Of a stretch of DNA of 64,000 bases, positions 26,661 to 34,802 are shown piece by piece. Source of the DNA: Microvirga pudoricolor (GTDB lineage: Bacteria > Pseudomonadota > Alphaproteobacteria > Rhizobiales > Beijerinckiaceae); assembly GCF_016892705.1 (NCBI RefSeq), contig NZ_JAFEMB010000004.1, forward strand, positions 1 through 64,000. Direction: 5' to 3'. The translations under genes were made by a program, and so were the position numbers. Under the pieces are notes generated by a model that was given only the letters and a program-made list of their open reading frames with translations, ran no database searches and was not told where the DNA came from. Positions within the stretch are counted from its first letter, which is position 1. The number at the start of each line of letters is the position of its first letter.

Positions 26661-26883
26661 CGATGCCTCCGATGTGGCTGCTGCTGTTCCATATGCCGCG
26701 TTCTCGCCTCCCGATTTGGAGCTTCGCGATCTGTTCTAATTAGTTACGTACCTTAACAAACAAATTAGATCTGGCAACGATCTTCTTCCGTAGCGGCAGG
26801 TCGGAGAATTTTTCTTTCGGGTGAAGCGGCTTTGACCAGCGGCGGGATCGCGACTGGCACAATGGTGGGATCTTCAGCGATCC

Positions 26884-28056
26884 TTAGACCTCGAGATCCT
26901 CGATCAGCAGAGCACAAGCGTGCTCCGCGGTCAGCAACTCGATTCCGAGCACAGTCGCATCGGGGCCGAGGACGCTGGTCTCGATTTGAGTCGGATAGCT
27001 AAGCCGATCCACCACGTCCCGGACATAGGGAAGGATGAGGGGGTTGTTTCCGATGCCTCCGCCGAGAACCACAAAACCCGGATCCACGATGCTCACCGCT
27101 GAAGACACGATGGCGCCGATGTCTTCCGCATGATGGCGCACGTGCTCCACCGCTACCGGGTGACCGGCCTCCGCCAATGCCAGAAGCTGAGCCGGGTCGA
27201 TCGGGGGAGCTCCGGCTTCCGGTGGCCAGGCTTGCCGCACGCGCTCCAGGAAAGCCTCCGATCCCACGTAAGTTTCAAGGGCCGCATTCTCTGGTCTGAG
27301 GCCTGGTCCCCAGGGGAAGGACAGGTGGCTCACCTCTCCGGCGCCGCCGTTGCGTCCCCGCACAAGCTGGTTTCTCAGGACGATGCCCATGCCGATCTTC
27401 AGGCCGATCTGGATATAGACGAAGTCGGCCCGGCCTTTGGCGACCCCATGGCTGTGCTCCGCGAAGGCGGCGCAATTGACGTTGTTCTCAAGTATCAGCG
27501 GTATACCGGGCCGGGGGGTGAAATGCGCGAAGATGTAGTCCTGGCGCGTGGAGACCGTGTCGCCATCCTTGTCCACGACCCGCGACGGGAGGGCGATGCC
27601 AACTGCCCTTAGCGGTCCCCAGCCGGGCTCGGTGATCGCACGGACGGCGTCGACCTCCTCGGCGACGGCCTGACTGATTTCGCTTGAGAGGTGCCGCTGG
27701 TTGGAGGGCAGACGGTAGATGCGGCTGTGGAGCAGCCGGCGATCGATCGTCGAGACGCGGAGCCGGACATGCGTCGAGCCGGCGTCGACCGCTATGATGT
27801 GACCGGCCCCTGTTCCCAGGCGATACATGGAGGCCTTGCGCCCAACGGCGCCCTGAACCTCGCCGATCTTCTCGACGTACCCGACCCGATCCAACTCCGC
27901 CATGGATGACGAGAGTGTCGGTCGCGAGAGACCGAGGGCAGCCCCAATCTGGGGGCGGGTCGCCGGACCGGAGGCGTAGAGCGTCCGAAACACGGACTTC
28001 GCGCTCGCCGTAAAATTCGCCCGGTTGCCGCCGTTGGACAATCCCCCCGCTCTCAC
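26884..28056 (-). CDS. ROK family transcriptional regulator (NagC/XylR type)
   Basis: 390 residues from a GTG at 28056 behind AAAGGA. N-terminal winged helix ATRPQIGAALGLSRPTLSSS, then a ROK domain starting HIIAVDAGSTHVRLRV. The usual ROK zinc motif (CxCGxxGC) is missing; the matching place reads ENAALETYVG. Loss of that zinc site is seen in some regulators and argues against kinase activity. It lies upstream of the interrupted importer operon, in the same direction, and probably represses it in response to the sugar or its phosphate. Confidence 0.88.
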   Translation of the reverse strand: MRAGGLSNGGNRANFTASAKSVFRTLYASGPATRPQIGAALGLSRPTLSSSMAELDRVGYVEKIGEVQGAVGRKASMYRLGTGAGHIIAVDAGSTHVRLRVSTIDRRLLHSRIYRLPSNQRHLSSEISQAVAEEVDAVRAITEPGWGPLRAVGIALPSRVVDKDGDTVSTRQDYIFAHFTPRPGIPLILENNVNCAAFAEHSHGVAKGRADFVYIQIGLKIGMGIVLRNQLVRGRNGGAGEVSHLSFPWGPGLRPENAALETYVGSEAFLERVRQAWPPEAGAPPIDPAQLLALAEAGHPVAVEHVRHHAEDIGAIVSSAVSIVDPGFVVLGGGIGNNPLILPYVRDVVDRLSYPTQIETSVLGPDATVLGIELLTAEHACALLIEDLEV

Positions 28057-28102
28057 ATTATTCCTTTCTGAATGTAAGGTAGCCTGACAAAATAGTTACA
28101 TT
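28055..28102. promoter_or_regulatory. Inverted repeats upstream of the ROK gene, candidate operator
   Basis: aatgtaa at 28071-28077 and ttacatt at 28096-28102 are inverted repeats 18 bases apart; a third half-site acatt lies at 28055-28059, overlapping the GTG start. Repeated ttacatt-type half-sites in the short gap between the ROK gene and the divergent DSD1 gene suggest autoregulation and possibly control of both directions. Confidence 0.4.
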
Positions 28103-28166
28103 ATCTGATTCGTAAGCGCAAACGCCCCCATCGCCTCCGGGTTCGGGCTGGATAGGAGAAGCCCTG

Positions 28167-29315
28167 ATGGTGATTGAGGCGGGTCTGAATGAGGTCGGGT
28201 ACGATATTCCCGCACGCCTTGGCGACCGGCTGGAGGATGTCCAAACTCCGGCTTTGATTGTCGATCTGGACGCCTTCGAGCGCAATTGCGAAAGAATGCG
28301 CGCCTACGTTCAGGACATGGGCGTCCGGCTGCGTGCCCATGCCAAAACCCATAAGTCCGCCGACATCGCCCGCTATCAGATGGCGAAAGGAGGCGCCTGC
28401 GGGATCTGTTGTCAGAAAGTCTCCGAGGCCGAAGCCTTGGCCCGGGCTGGCATCCGGGACATCCTGATCGCCAATGAAGTCACGGATCCGGCCAAGATCG
28501 ACCGGCTGGCGCGACTCGGCCTCAAGGCCCGGATCATCGTCTGTGTCGACGATATCAGTGTCGTCTCTACTCTCTCGGATGCGGCTGGAAGACACGGATC
28601 AACCATCGAAGCCTTGGTCGAGATCGATTGCGGGGCAAGACGATGTGGCGTGAGGGATTCTGAGCAGGCGGTCACGATCGCGCAAGCCATCGAATCGGCA
28701 GCTCATCTGAAATTTGCTGGCCTGCAAGCGTATTTCGGCAGCGCTCAGCACATTGTAGACCCCTCCGAGCGGCGTACAGCTATCGGGACGGCGATCGACC
28801 TGGCTCGGGAGACGGTGGTGCGTCTGCGCGAGGTGGGACTTGAGTGCAGCATCGTCGGTGGTGCTGGAACCGGCAGTTACAACATCGAAGGCCGGTCTGG
28901 CATCTATAACGAATTGCAATGCGGATCATACATCTTCATGGATGCCCATTATGGGCGTGTCGTCGATGACGATGGTAGCGTCGTCGGACGGTTCGAGAAC
29001 GCCTTGTTCGTGCTGACCTCCGTCATGAGCCACCCGTCCGCAGACCGGGCCGTGTGCGACGCAGGATTGAAGGCGCACTCGATCGACAGCGGTTTGCCTG
29101 TCGTGTTCGAGCGCCCGGATTTATCTTTTATTGGAGCATCAGACGAGCACGGGGTTATCCGCGACCCCCATGGCACGCTCAAGCTCAACGAACGCCTGAA
29201 GCTAGTTCCTGGACATTGCGATCCCACCTGTAACTTGTACGACTGGTATGTCGGTGTGAGGAACGGGCGCGTCGAGGCACTATGGCCGGTCACGGCTCGC
29301 GGCAAACTGTATTAG
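28167..29315 (+). CDS. DSD1 family PLP-dependent enzyme (D-threonine aldolase/D-serine dehydratase-like)
   Basis: 382 residues with an alanine-racemase-type TIM barrel and C-terminal beta domain. The PLP lysine is Lys60 in RAHAKTHKS; QTPALIVDLDAFERN opens the barrel. The metal-binding signature PGHCDPTCNLYD near the C-terminus has the His and Cys that hold Zn or Mn in D-threonine aldolase and D-serine dehydratase. AGGAGA precedes the ATG. It would split or dehydrate a D-3-hydroxy amino acid. Dehydration yields enamine/imine products, the substrates of RidA proteins such as the one 400 bases downstream. Confidence 0.88.
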   Translation: MVIEAGLNEVGYDIPARLGDRLEDVQTPALIVDLDAFERNCERMRAYVQDMGVRLRAHAKTHKSADIARYQMAKGGACGICCQKVSEAEALARAGIRDILIANEVTDPAKIDRLARLGLKARIIVCVDDISVVSTLSDAAGRHGSTIEALVEIDCGARRCGVRDSEQAVTIAQAIESAAHLKFAGLQAYFGSAQHIVDPSERRTAIGTAIDLARETVVRLREVGLECSIVGGAGTGSYNIEGRSGIYNELQCGSYIFMDAHYGRVVDDDGSVVGRFENALFVLTSVMSHPSADRAVCDAGLKAHSIDSGLPVVFERPDLSFIGASDEHGVIRDPHGTLKLNERLKLVPGHCDPTCNLYDWYVGVRNGRVEALWPVTARGKLY

Positions 29316-29609
29316 GCCGGATGCCGTGCTCGATCTTCGTCGGACGGATTCTCCAAGCCGATTTGCCCCTATCTTTTCGCAAGCCAGCGCGGGACGCGAA
29401 CGTGCATATGGTCGGCCGTGCCTTTGTGGTGCTTAAAGTCAGGCTGTGAGCGCAGCCGAGTCGTGCGCCGCATTGCGCGTAGAGACGGCAGTCTTGCCTT
29501 CGCTTTCGGCACCCTTGAGCTCATTTGCACAGAATTAGGTCTAGGTTTCGGCGCATCTCTCCTGTCCGGAGATAAGTGATAGTATTTAATGCAAATTCCT
29601 ATAATTGAA

Positions 29610-29627
29610 ACGTAAGGTGAGTTACGT
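29610..29627. promoter_or_regulatory. Palindrome acgtaa-N6-ttacgt, candidate operator
   Basis: Perfect 6-base arms at 29610-29615 and 29622-29627, 20 bases upstream of the -35 candidate for the RidA operon. Size and place fit an activator or repressor site, for example for the IclR protein encoded at the far end of this cluster (37897-38646). Confidence 0.4.
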
Positions 29628-29646
29628 CACATTTATTGGAAAGCTG

Positions 29647-29675
29647 TTGACGGGATGAATGTTTTGCGACCTAAT
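29647..29675 (+). promoter_or_regulatory. Candidate promoter of the RidA-oxidase-Dpp operon
   Basis: ttgacg (29647-29652), 17-base spacer, cctaat (29670-29675). The -35 box is nearly perfect, the -10 box matches at four of six positions. The transcript would begin near 29682, 40 bases before the RidA start. Confidence 0.35.
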
Positions 29676-29721
29676 TGAGGGGCTGGATAGATCTTCAATG
29701 TAAATAAGGCAGTGTCCGATC

Positions 29722-30144
29722 ATGGAACCCGTTGTGCGCGTGAAGAGCGGAAGTAAGTTCGAGGATCTTTATAAGTTTTCCCGCCTCGTCAAAGTCGACA
29801 ACTGGATCTACTCATCCAATACCGCCGGTCGCAACTACCAAACGCGCGAAATTTCGTCCCATACGAGTGAGCAGGCGCATCAAGCATTGTCCAACCTCGA
29901 GAAGTCCCTCGCGTCGCTTGGGGCGAAGCTCTCCGATGTCGTGCGCTTCCACGTCTCGGTCGCGACGCCGGACGACCTCGATCCGGTCCTCAAGGCTATC
30001 GCCGATCGCGTCGGCGCAAATGATCCCGCTCACACCATCGCCATCGGGCCGCTGCCGCAGCCGGAGATGAAGCTCGAACTTGCTATCATCGCCTACAAGC
30101 GAGACCCCAACGTACCGGATGTCGTTCACAGCATCACGGTCTGA
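29722..30144 (+). CDS. RidA family protein (YjgF/YER057c/UK114), lacking the conserved Arg
   Basis: 140 residues, chorismate-mutase-like trimer-forming fold. RidA proteins hydrolyse reactive 2-imino acids made by amine oxidases and PLP enzymes. The segment around LSDVVRFHVSVATPDDL is typical. The Arg that binds the substrate carboxylate in E. coli RidA (PARS context) is His here (PAHT, before IAIGPLP), so it belongs to a divergent Rid group and may not be a standard imine deaminase. It is followed 26 bases later by an FAD amine oxidase. Confidence 0.87.
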   Translation: MEPVVRVKSGSKFEDLYKFSRLVKVDNWIYSSNTAGRNYQTREISSHTSEQAHQALSNLEKSLASLGAKLSDVVRFHVSVATPDDLDPVLKAIADRVGANDPAHTIAIGPLPQPEMKLELAIIAYKRDPNVPDVVHSITV

Positions 30145-30170
30145 TTGTTCAGCGTGGAAGGGGGCTTACC

Positions 30171-31343
30171 ATGAATGCGGATGTCGTCATCGTCGGATCG
30201 GGCATCAGCGGCGCGGCAAGCGCCTATGAACTTGCGAAGGCTGGGCTGAAAGTTGTGCTCGTCGACCGTTTTGGACCTGCCGCCATGGCGTCGGGTTGGA
30301 CGCTCGCCGGGGTTCGCCAGTCTGGACGGCATCCGGCCGAACTGCCCCTGGCCAAGGCAGCAGTGGAGATCTGGGCGACGTTGGCGGAGGATCTCGACGG
30401 TGAAACTGGCTACCGTCGCGGAGGCAATCTGCGTCTCGCGCGAACGCCGGAAGAGGTTCCCGTCATCGAGACCCTGGTCAAAGAGCAGCGAGCCGCAGGA
30501 CTCGACCTTACGATCCTGCCGACGACAGCGGATGTGCGTGCGGTTGCTCCCGCCCTTTCGGAGACAGTGCTGCTGGCATCCCACTGTCCTAGCGATGGTA
30601 GCGCGGATCCTGCCACGACGGTCCAGTCCTTCGTGCGCGCCGCCGAGCGCCTCGGCGCCGTAACCCGGTTCGGCGAACGTGCGCAGCGCATCCTCGTCGA
30701 AAACGGCCGCGTCGCCGGCGTTGAGACCGACAAGGGTCGAATCTCGTCTGCGAGAGTCGTGGTCGCGGCCGGAATCTTCGGCAACGAGTTGTTGAAGCCC
30801 TTAGGGTATGAGGTTCCGCTACAGGTTCCGATGGTAACGGTGCTGCGTTCGGCGCCAGTCGATCCTGTCTTGGAGCAGGTGATCGGCGTCGCCAATGCGG
30901 ATTGTGCGGGCCGGCAAGAGAACAACGGCCGCTTCAGGGTGACCAGCGGCCTTCAGGACTGGCACGGCGGATTGCGCGAGCGCCAGAGCGAGAATGGCCT
31001 CCGGCCGTCCGTGCTGCCCACGGGTGCCAGCATGGCGGAAGTGGTCCGGCTCTTCGGCGAGGTCGTTCCGGCCTTTGCGGAAGCTCAGATCGAGGATTAC
31101 TGGGCAGGATTGATCGATCTGACCCCAGATGCCCTGCCCGTGATCGACGGCACGCTCGATCCCGAGGGACTGATCGTCGCTATGGGTTTCTCTGGCCACG
31201 GCTTCTGCCTGGGACCGATCACCGGTCGCATCATCAGCGATCTCGCTCAGGACCGGCAGACGGATCTTCCCATTCAGCCATTCGGAATCCGGCGCTTCGC
31301 CGGTCTTAGAAATTCACAGGAGCCCGCCACCCTTCACGGTTAA
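30171..31343 (+). CDS. FAD-dependent amine/D-amino acid oxidoreductase (DAO family), copy 1
   Basis: 390 residues. FAD-binding GSGISGAASAYELAKAG with the acidic end of beta-2 (VDRFG), and the C-terminal flavin segment GFSGHGFCLGPITG. Fold and length match DadA/glycine oxidase/sarcosine oxidase relatives, which oxidise amines to imines. SGWTLAGVRQSGRHPAEL is almost identical in the second copy at 36682-37833, so the two are recent paralogues. It is preceded by a good GGAAGGGGG ribosome site and lies between RidA and the importer's binding protein gene. Confidence 0.9.
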   Translation: MNADVVIVGSGISGAASAYELAKAGLKVVLVDRFGPAAMASGWTLAGVRQSGRHPAELPLAKAAVEIWATLAEDLDGETGYRRGGNLRLARTPEEVPVIETLVKEQRAAGLDLTILPTTADVRAVAPALSETVLLASHCPSDGSADPATTVQSFVRAAERLGAVTRFGERAQRILVENGRVAGVETDKGRISSARVVVAAGIFGNELLKPLGYEVPLQVPMVTVLRSAPVDPVLEQVIGVANADCAGRQENNGRFRVTSGLQDWHGGLRERQSENGLRPSVLPTGASMAEVVRLFGEVVPAFAEAQIEDYWAGLIDLTPDALPVIDGTLDPEGLIVAMGFSGHGFCLGPITGRIISDLAQDRQTDLPIQPFGIRRFAGLRNSQEPATLHG

Positions 31344-31407
31344 ACCTTCGCTTCCAAGAGGCCGGCAAAGAGCCTCCGTCAAGCCTGAACAACCAGAGGA
31401 TCCTTCA

Positions 31408-32952
31408 ATGACACTCAAGCCCGCTATACTGAGCTCGCTCGTCCTAGGCACCCTACTGTCCGCCACCGCCCTGAATGCGCAGACACTCCGGGTAGCCGTT
31501 CCAGGCAGCGACATGGGAACGCTCGACCCCTACCGGGCGAGTGCGACGTTGGATATCAACGTCGTTAACTGGCTGTTCAACGGCTTGGTTCGCATCAAGC
31601 CCGGCCAGATCAGCCCTGAGATGATCGAGCCCGATCTCGCCGAGAGCTGGACGACGTCCAGCGATGGCAAAACCTGGACGTTCAAGCTGCGGGACGGGGT
31701 TCAGTGCCAAGGCGGCTATGGAGCCCTCACGGCCGATGACGTGGTCTACTCGCTCAAGCGCGCCGCCAACAAGGACACATCGAGCTTCTATGCGGAGTAC
31801 GCCGCCTTCGATACGATCACGGCATCGGATCCGAAGACGGTGACGATCACCTTGAAGGAGACCGTTCCCAGCATGCTGGGGCTTCTGGTTCCCTATCACG
31901 GGGGCAACATCGTGTGCCAAAAGGCCGTCGAAGCCCTTGGCGCCGAATTCGCCCGCAAGCCCATCGGGACAGGACCGTTCGAGTTTGTCGAGTACCGCCC
32001 CCAGCAATATGTGAAGCTGAAGGCCAATGAGGCCTATTTCCGAGGCGCGCCGAAGATCAAGGAAATCTTGTTTCGCTACATCCAATCGGATTCCAGCCGC
32101 GATCTTGCGTTCCAGTCCGGTGAGATCGATCTGATCAACGGGCGTTTCGAAGATTCCTGGGTCAAGCGCATGGCTCAGATCCCGAACACCAAAGTGGACA
32201 TTCTGGGACCGCTCGAGATCCATAACATTCATCTGAACATGACGCAGAAGCCGCTCGACGATTTGCGGGTTCGCCAAGCGATCGCTCACGCCATCGACCG
32301 CGACGCCATCGTCAAGTTCAGGGGAACCTCGATCTCGAAGGCTGCCGAGTCCGTTATCCCAGGAGGATATCTCGGCTTCGCACCGATCCCTCTCCTGAAA
32401 TATGATCCGGCGGCGGCCAAGAAGCTTCTCGCCGAGGCCGGCTATCCCAATGGCATCACGATCAAGTCGATCCAGACGACCTTGCCGGCGATGCTGACGA
32501 CGATGCAGGTGGTTCAATCTCAGCTGCGCGCGGTGGGCGTCAATCTCGAATTCACTCTGGTGGATCATCCCACATTCCACTCGCAGATTCGCCAGGACCT
32601 ATCGCAGCTGGTCTATTACGGCGCCGCTCGGTTCCCCGTGGCGGACACGTTCCTGACGCAGTTTTTCGATTCGACCAGCATCGTTGGAAAGCCGTCAGCC
32701 GTAACCAACTTCTCCCATTGCGATGTTGCGGATGATGAAATCAAGTCCGCTCGCACCGCCGGCGATATCGAGAAGCAGAAGGCGCTCTGGGTCGATGCAC
32801 AGAAGAAGATCGCCGATAAGGTCTGCGCGATCCCCCTCTATGAGATGGGACAGCCTTGGGCTTGGACGCAGAAGCTGGTGTTCGACTATCCGGTGAAGGG
32901 GTCGCTGAACCTCTCTCCACCCATCGATGAGACCACTCAGCTTCGGAACTGA
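31408..32952 (+). CDS. Peptide/opine-type ABC transporter substrate-binding protein (SBP family 5, DppA-like)
   Basis: 514 residues. Signal peptide MTLKPAILSSLVLGTLLSAT, cleavage after NAQ or nearby. Mature protein has LAESWTTSSDGKTWTFKLRDGVQ, DDVVYSLKRA, GTGPFEFVEY and DLRVRQAIAHAIDRDAIV, all typical of family 5. Family members bind peptides, nickel, glutathione, opines or other small amines. Followed three bases later by the permeases. Confidence 0.92.
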   Translation: MTLKPAILSSLVLGTLLSATALNAQTLRVAVPGSDMGTLDPYRASATLDINVVNWLFNGLVRIKPGQISPEMIEPDLAESWTTSSDGKTWTFKLRDGVQCQGGYGALTADDVVYSLKRAANKDTSSFYAEYAAFDTITASDPKTVTITLKETVPSMLGLLVPYHGGNIVCQKAVEALGAEFARKPIGTGPFEFVEYRPQQYVKLKANEAYFRGAPKIKEILFRYIQSDSSRDLAFQSGEIDLINGRFEDSWVKRMAQIPNTKVDILGPLEIHNIHLNMTQKPLDDLRVRQAIAHAIDRDAIVKFRGTSISKAAESVIPGGYLGFAPIPLLKYDPAAAKKLLAEAGYPNGITIKSIQTTLPAMLTTMQVVQSQLRAVGVNLEFTLVDHPTFHSQIRQDLSQLVYYGAARFPVADTFLTQFFDSTSIVGKPSAVTNFSHCDVADDEIKSARTAGDIEKQKALWVDAQKKIADKVCAIPLYEMGQPWAWTQKLVFDYPVKGSLNLSPPIDETTQLRN

Positions 32953-32955
32953 GGG

Positions 32956-33897
32956 ATGACCGCTTTCATCATCAAGCGCCTCGGCTTCGCCGTCGTGACG
33001 CTGTTTGCGGTGCTCAGCCTTGTCTTCTTCATCGTGCGGATCCTGCCCGGCGATCCAGCCATGGTGATCCTAGGGGACCAGGCGAGTGCCGCAAGCATCG
33101 CAGCCCTCCGCCAGAAGCTCGGTTTGGACCAGCCATTGCTGGTCCAATATCTCAACTTTCTGGTGGGGGCGATCCGCGGGGATTGGGGCGTCTCGATGGT
33201 CAGCGGCCGTCCGGTCATCGGCGAAGTGCTCAGTGTCCTGCCGAGCACGATCGAGCTGACGCTTGTTTCCCTGTTTCTTGGAGTCATTCTTGGGGTGCCG
33301 GCAGGCGTTTGGGCCGCCGTGAACCGAAACCGGATTCCCGACGTCGTGACACGCATCGTCTCCCTGCTGGGACTGTCGGCGCCAGCGTTTGTTTCGGGTA
33401 TCGTTCTTCTCTTGATCTTCGCCATTGCCCTGCAATGGTTTCCCGTCATCAGCAGCGGGCAGGACACGTCCTTTAGCGGTCGCCTGCGAGATCTCGCGCT
33501 GCCGGCCGTGAACCTCGCTCTGATCATGGCGGCCTATGTGACGCGTGTGACGCGTTCGGCGATGCTCGAGGTGCTCGGACAGGATTATGTGCGGACCGCT
33601 CGGGCCAAGGGTGTGCCGGCTGGGGTCGTGATTTGGCGGCATGCCATGAGAAATTGTCTGATTCCGGTCATTACTGTGATTGGCCTCTATCTCGGAATCC
33701 TGATCGGCAACTCGGTTCTGACGGAAATCGTCTTCAACCGGCCGGGGCTCGGAAAGCTCATCGTTGGAGCGCTCACGCAGCGTGACTACACAATGCTCCA
33801 GGGTATGATCGTCATCTACACATTGATCGTCGTTCTGGTGAATCTCATCACGGACCTCGCCTACGGTCTCGTTGACCCCAGGGTGCAATACCGATGA
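32956..33897 (+). CDS. ABC transporter permease (DppB-like)
   Basis: 313 residues, six spans. Starts with IIKRLGFAVVTLFAVLSLVF; RILPGDPA in the first periplasmic loop, EAA-like segment YVRTARAKGVPAGVVIWRHA. Overlaps the next gene by four bases (ATGA). Confidence 0.93.
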   Translation: MTAFIIKRLGFAVVTLFAVLSLVFFIVRILPGDPAMVILGDQASAASIAALRQKLGLDQPLLVQYLNFLVGAIRGDWGVSMVSGRPVIGEVLSVLPSTIELTLVSLFLGVILGVPAGVWAAVNRNRIPDVVTRIVSLLGLSAPAFVSGIVLLLIFAIALQWFPVISSGQDTSFSGRLRDLALPAVNLALIMAAYVTRVTRSAMLEVLGQDYVRTARAKGVPAGVVIWRHAMRNCLIPVITVIGLYLGILIGNSVLTEIVFNRPGLGKLIVGALTQRDYTMLQGMIVIYTLIVVLVNLITDLAYGLVDPRVQYR

Positions 33898-34802
33898 AAA
33901 GTGATCTTTCCATCCCGACGAAGGCCAGCCCTCCCTCCGAGCTCAGGGCCGTGTCGAGCCTGGCATGGCGCGCCTTCGTTCAGGCCTTTCGCACCAACGC
34001 GACGGCAGCCGTGGGCGCTGTCCTTTTCATGATCATCGTGGTGCTGGCCGTTGCGGCGCCATGGATTGCTCCCTACGATCCCATCAGCCAGGACATGATC
34101 GTCCGCATGGAGGGGCCCTCGATGGCCCATTGGCTGGGGACCGACTATTTCGGGCGAGATACCCTGTCCCGCCTCCTCTACGGCGCGCGTTACTCTCTGG
34201 TCATCGGCCTGCTGTCGATCGTTATCGCTGTTGCGGTCGGGACCGTTATCGGTCTCACTGCGGGTTATTTCGGCGGACGCCTCGATATCGTAATCATGCA
34301 AGTGATGGACGTCGTCCTGGCATTCCCCGCTCTCATCCTCGGGCTGATCCTCGTGGCGATGCTCGGGCCCACAATGATGAACATCGTGTTTGCGATCGCC
34401 TTCACGGCGATTCCACCCTTCGCGCGAATCGCCAGGGCGCCGGTCATCGCCCTTCGGGAGCGCGAGTTCGTCCAGGCCGGAAAGGCGCTCGGCTTCTCCA
34501 ACCTGAGGATCATGTTCCGTCATCTTCTTCCGAATATCCTGCCCGACATTCTCGTCATGGCGTCACTTTGGATGGCGACGGCGGTTCGGACGGAAGCCTC
34601 GCTTGCCTTCATCGGTCTTGGAATCGCTCCGCCGACGCCCACCTGGGGCGGCATGGTCCGCGAAGGTTTCGAGAATATTCTCGACAATCCTTCCCTGGCG
34701 ATCTTTCCCAGCCTGGCGGTTCTGATCCTGGTTCTGGCGCTCAACCTTCTTGGCGACGGCTTGCGTGACGCAATCGACCCGAAGTTGCGGACCGAACCAT
34801 GA
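33894..34802 (+). CDS. ABC transporter permease (DppC-like)
   Basis: 302 residues. HWLGTDYFGRDTLSRLLYGAR is the family hallmark; EAA loop REFVQAGKALGFSNLRIMFRH. Overlaps both neighbours by four bases. Forms the channel with the DppB-like protein. Confidence 0.93.
   Translation: MKSDLSIPTKASPPSELRAVSSLAWRAFVQAFRTNATAAVGAVLFMIIVVLAVAAPWIAPYDPISQDMIVRMEGPSMAHWLGTDYFGRDTLSRLLYGARYSLVIGLLSIVIAVAVGTVIGLTAGYFGGRLDIVIMQVMDVVLAFPALILGLILVAMLGPTMMNIVFAIAFTAIPPFARIARAPVIALREREFVQAGKALGFSNLRIMFRHLLPNILPDILVMASLWMATAVRTEASLAFIGLGIAPPTPTWGGMVREGFENILDNPSLAIFPSLAVLILVLALNLLGDGLRDAIDPKLRTEP

Larger units (their letters stand above)
29316..29721. other. 406-base intergenic region before the RidA-oxidase-Dpp operon
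   Basis: No gene visible. It holds the palindrome at 29610-29627 and the promoter candidate at 29647-29675 listed separately, plus a small hairpin with arms tctcc and ggaga around 29556-29570. The A/T-rich last 150 bases look like a regulatory region. Confidence 0.5.
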
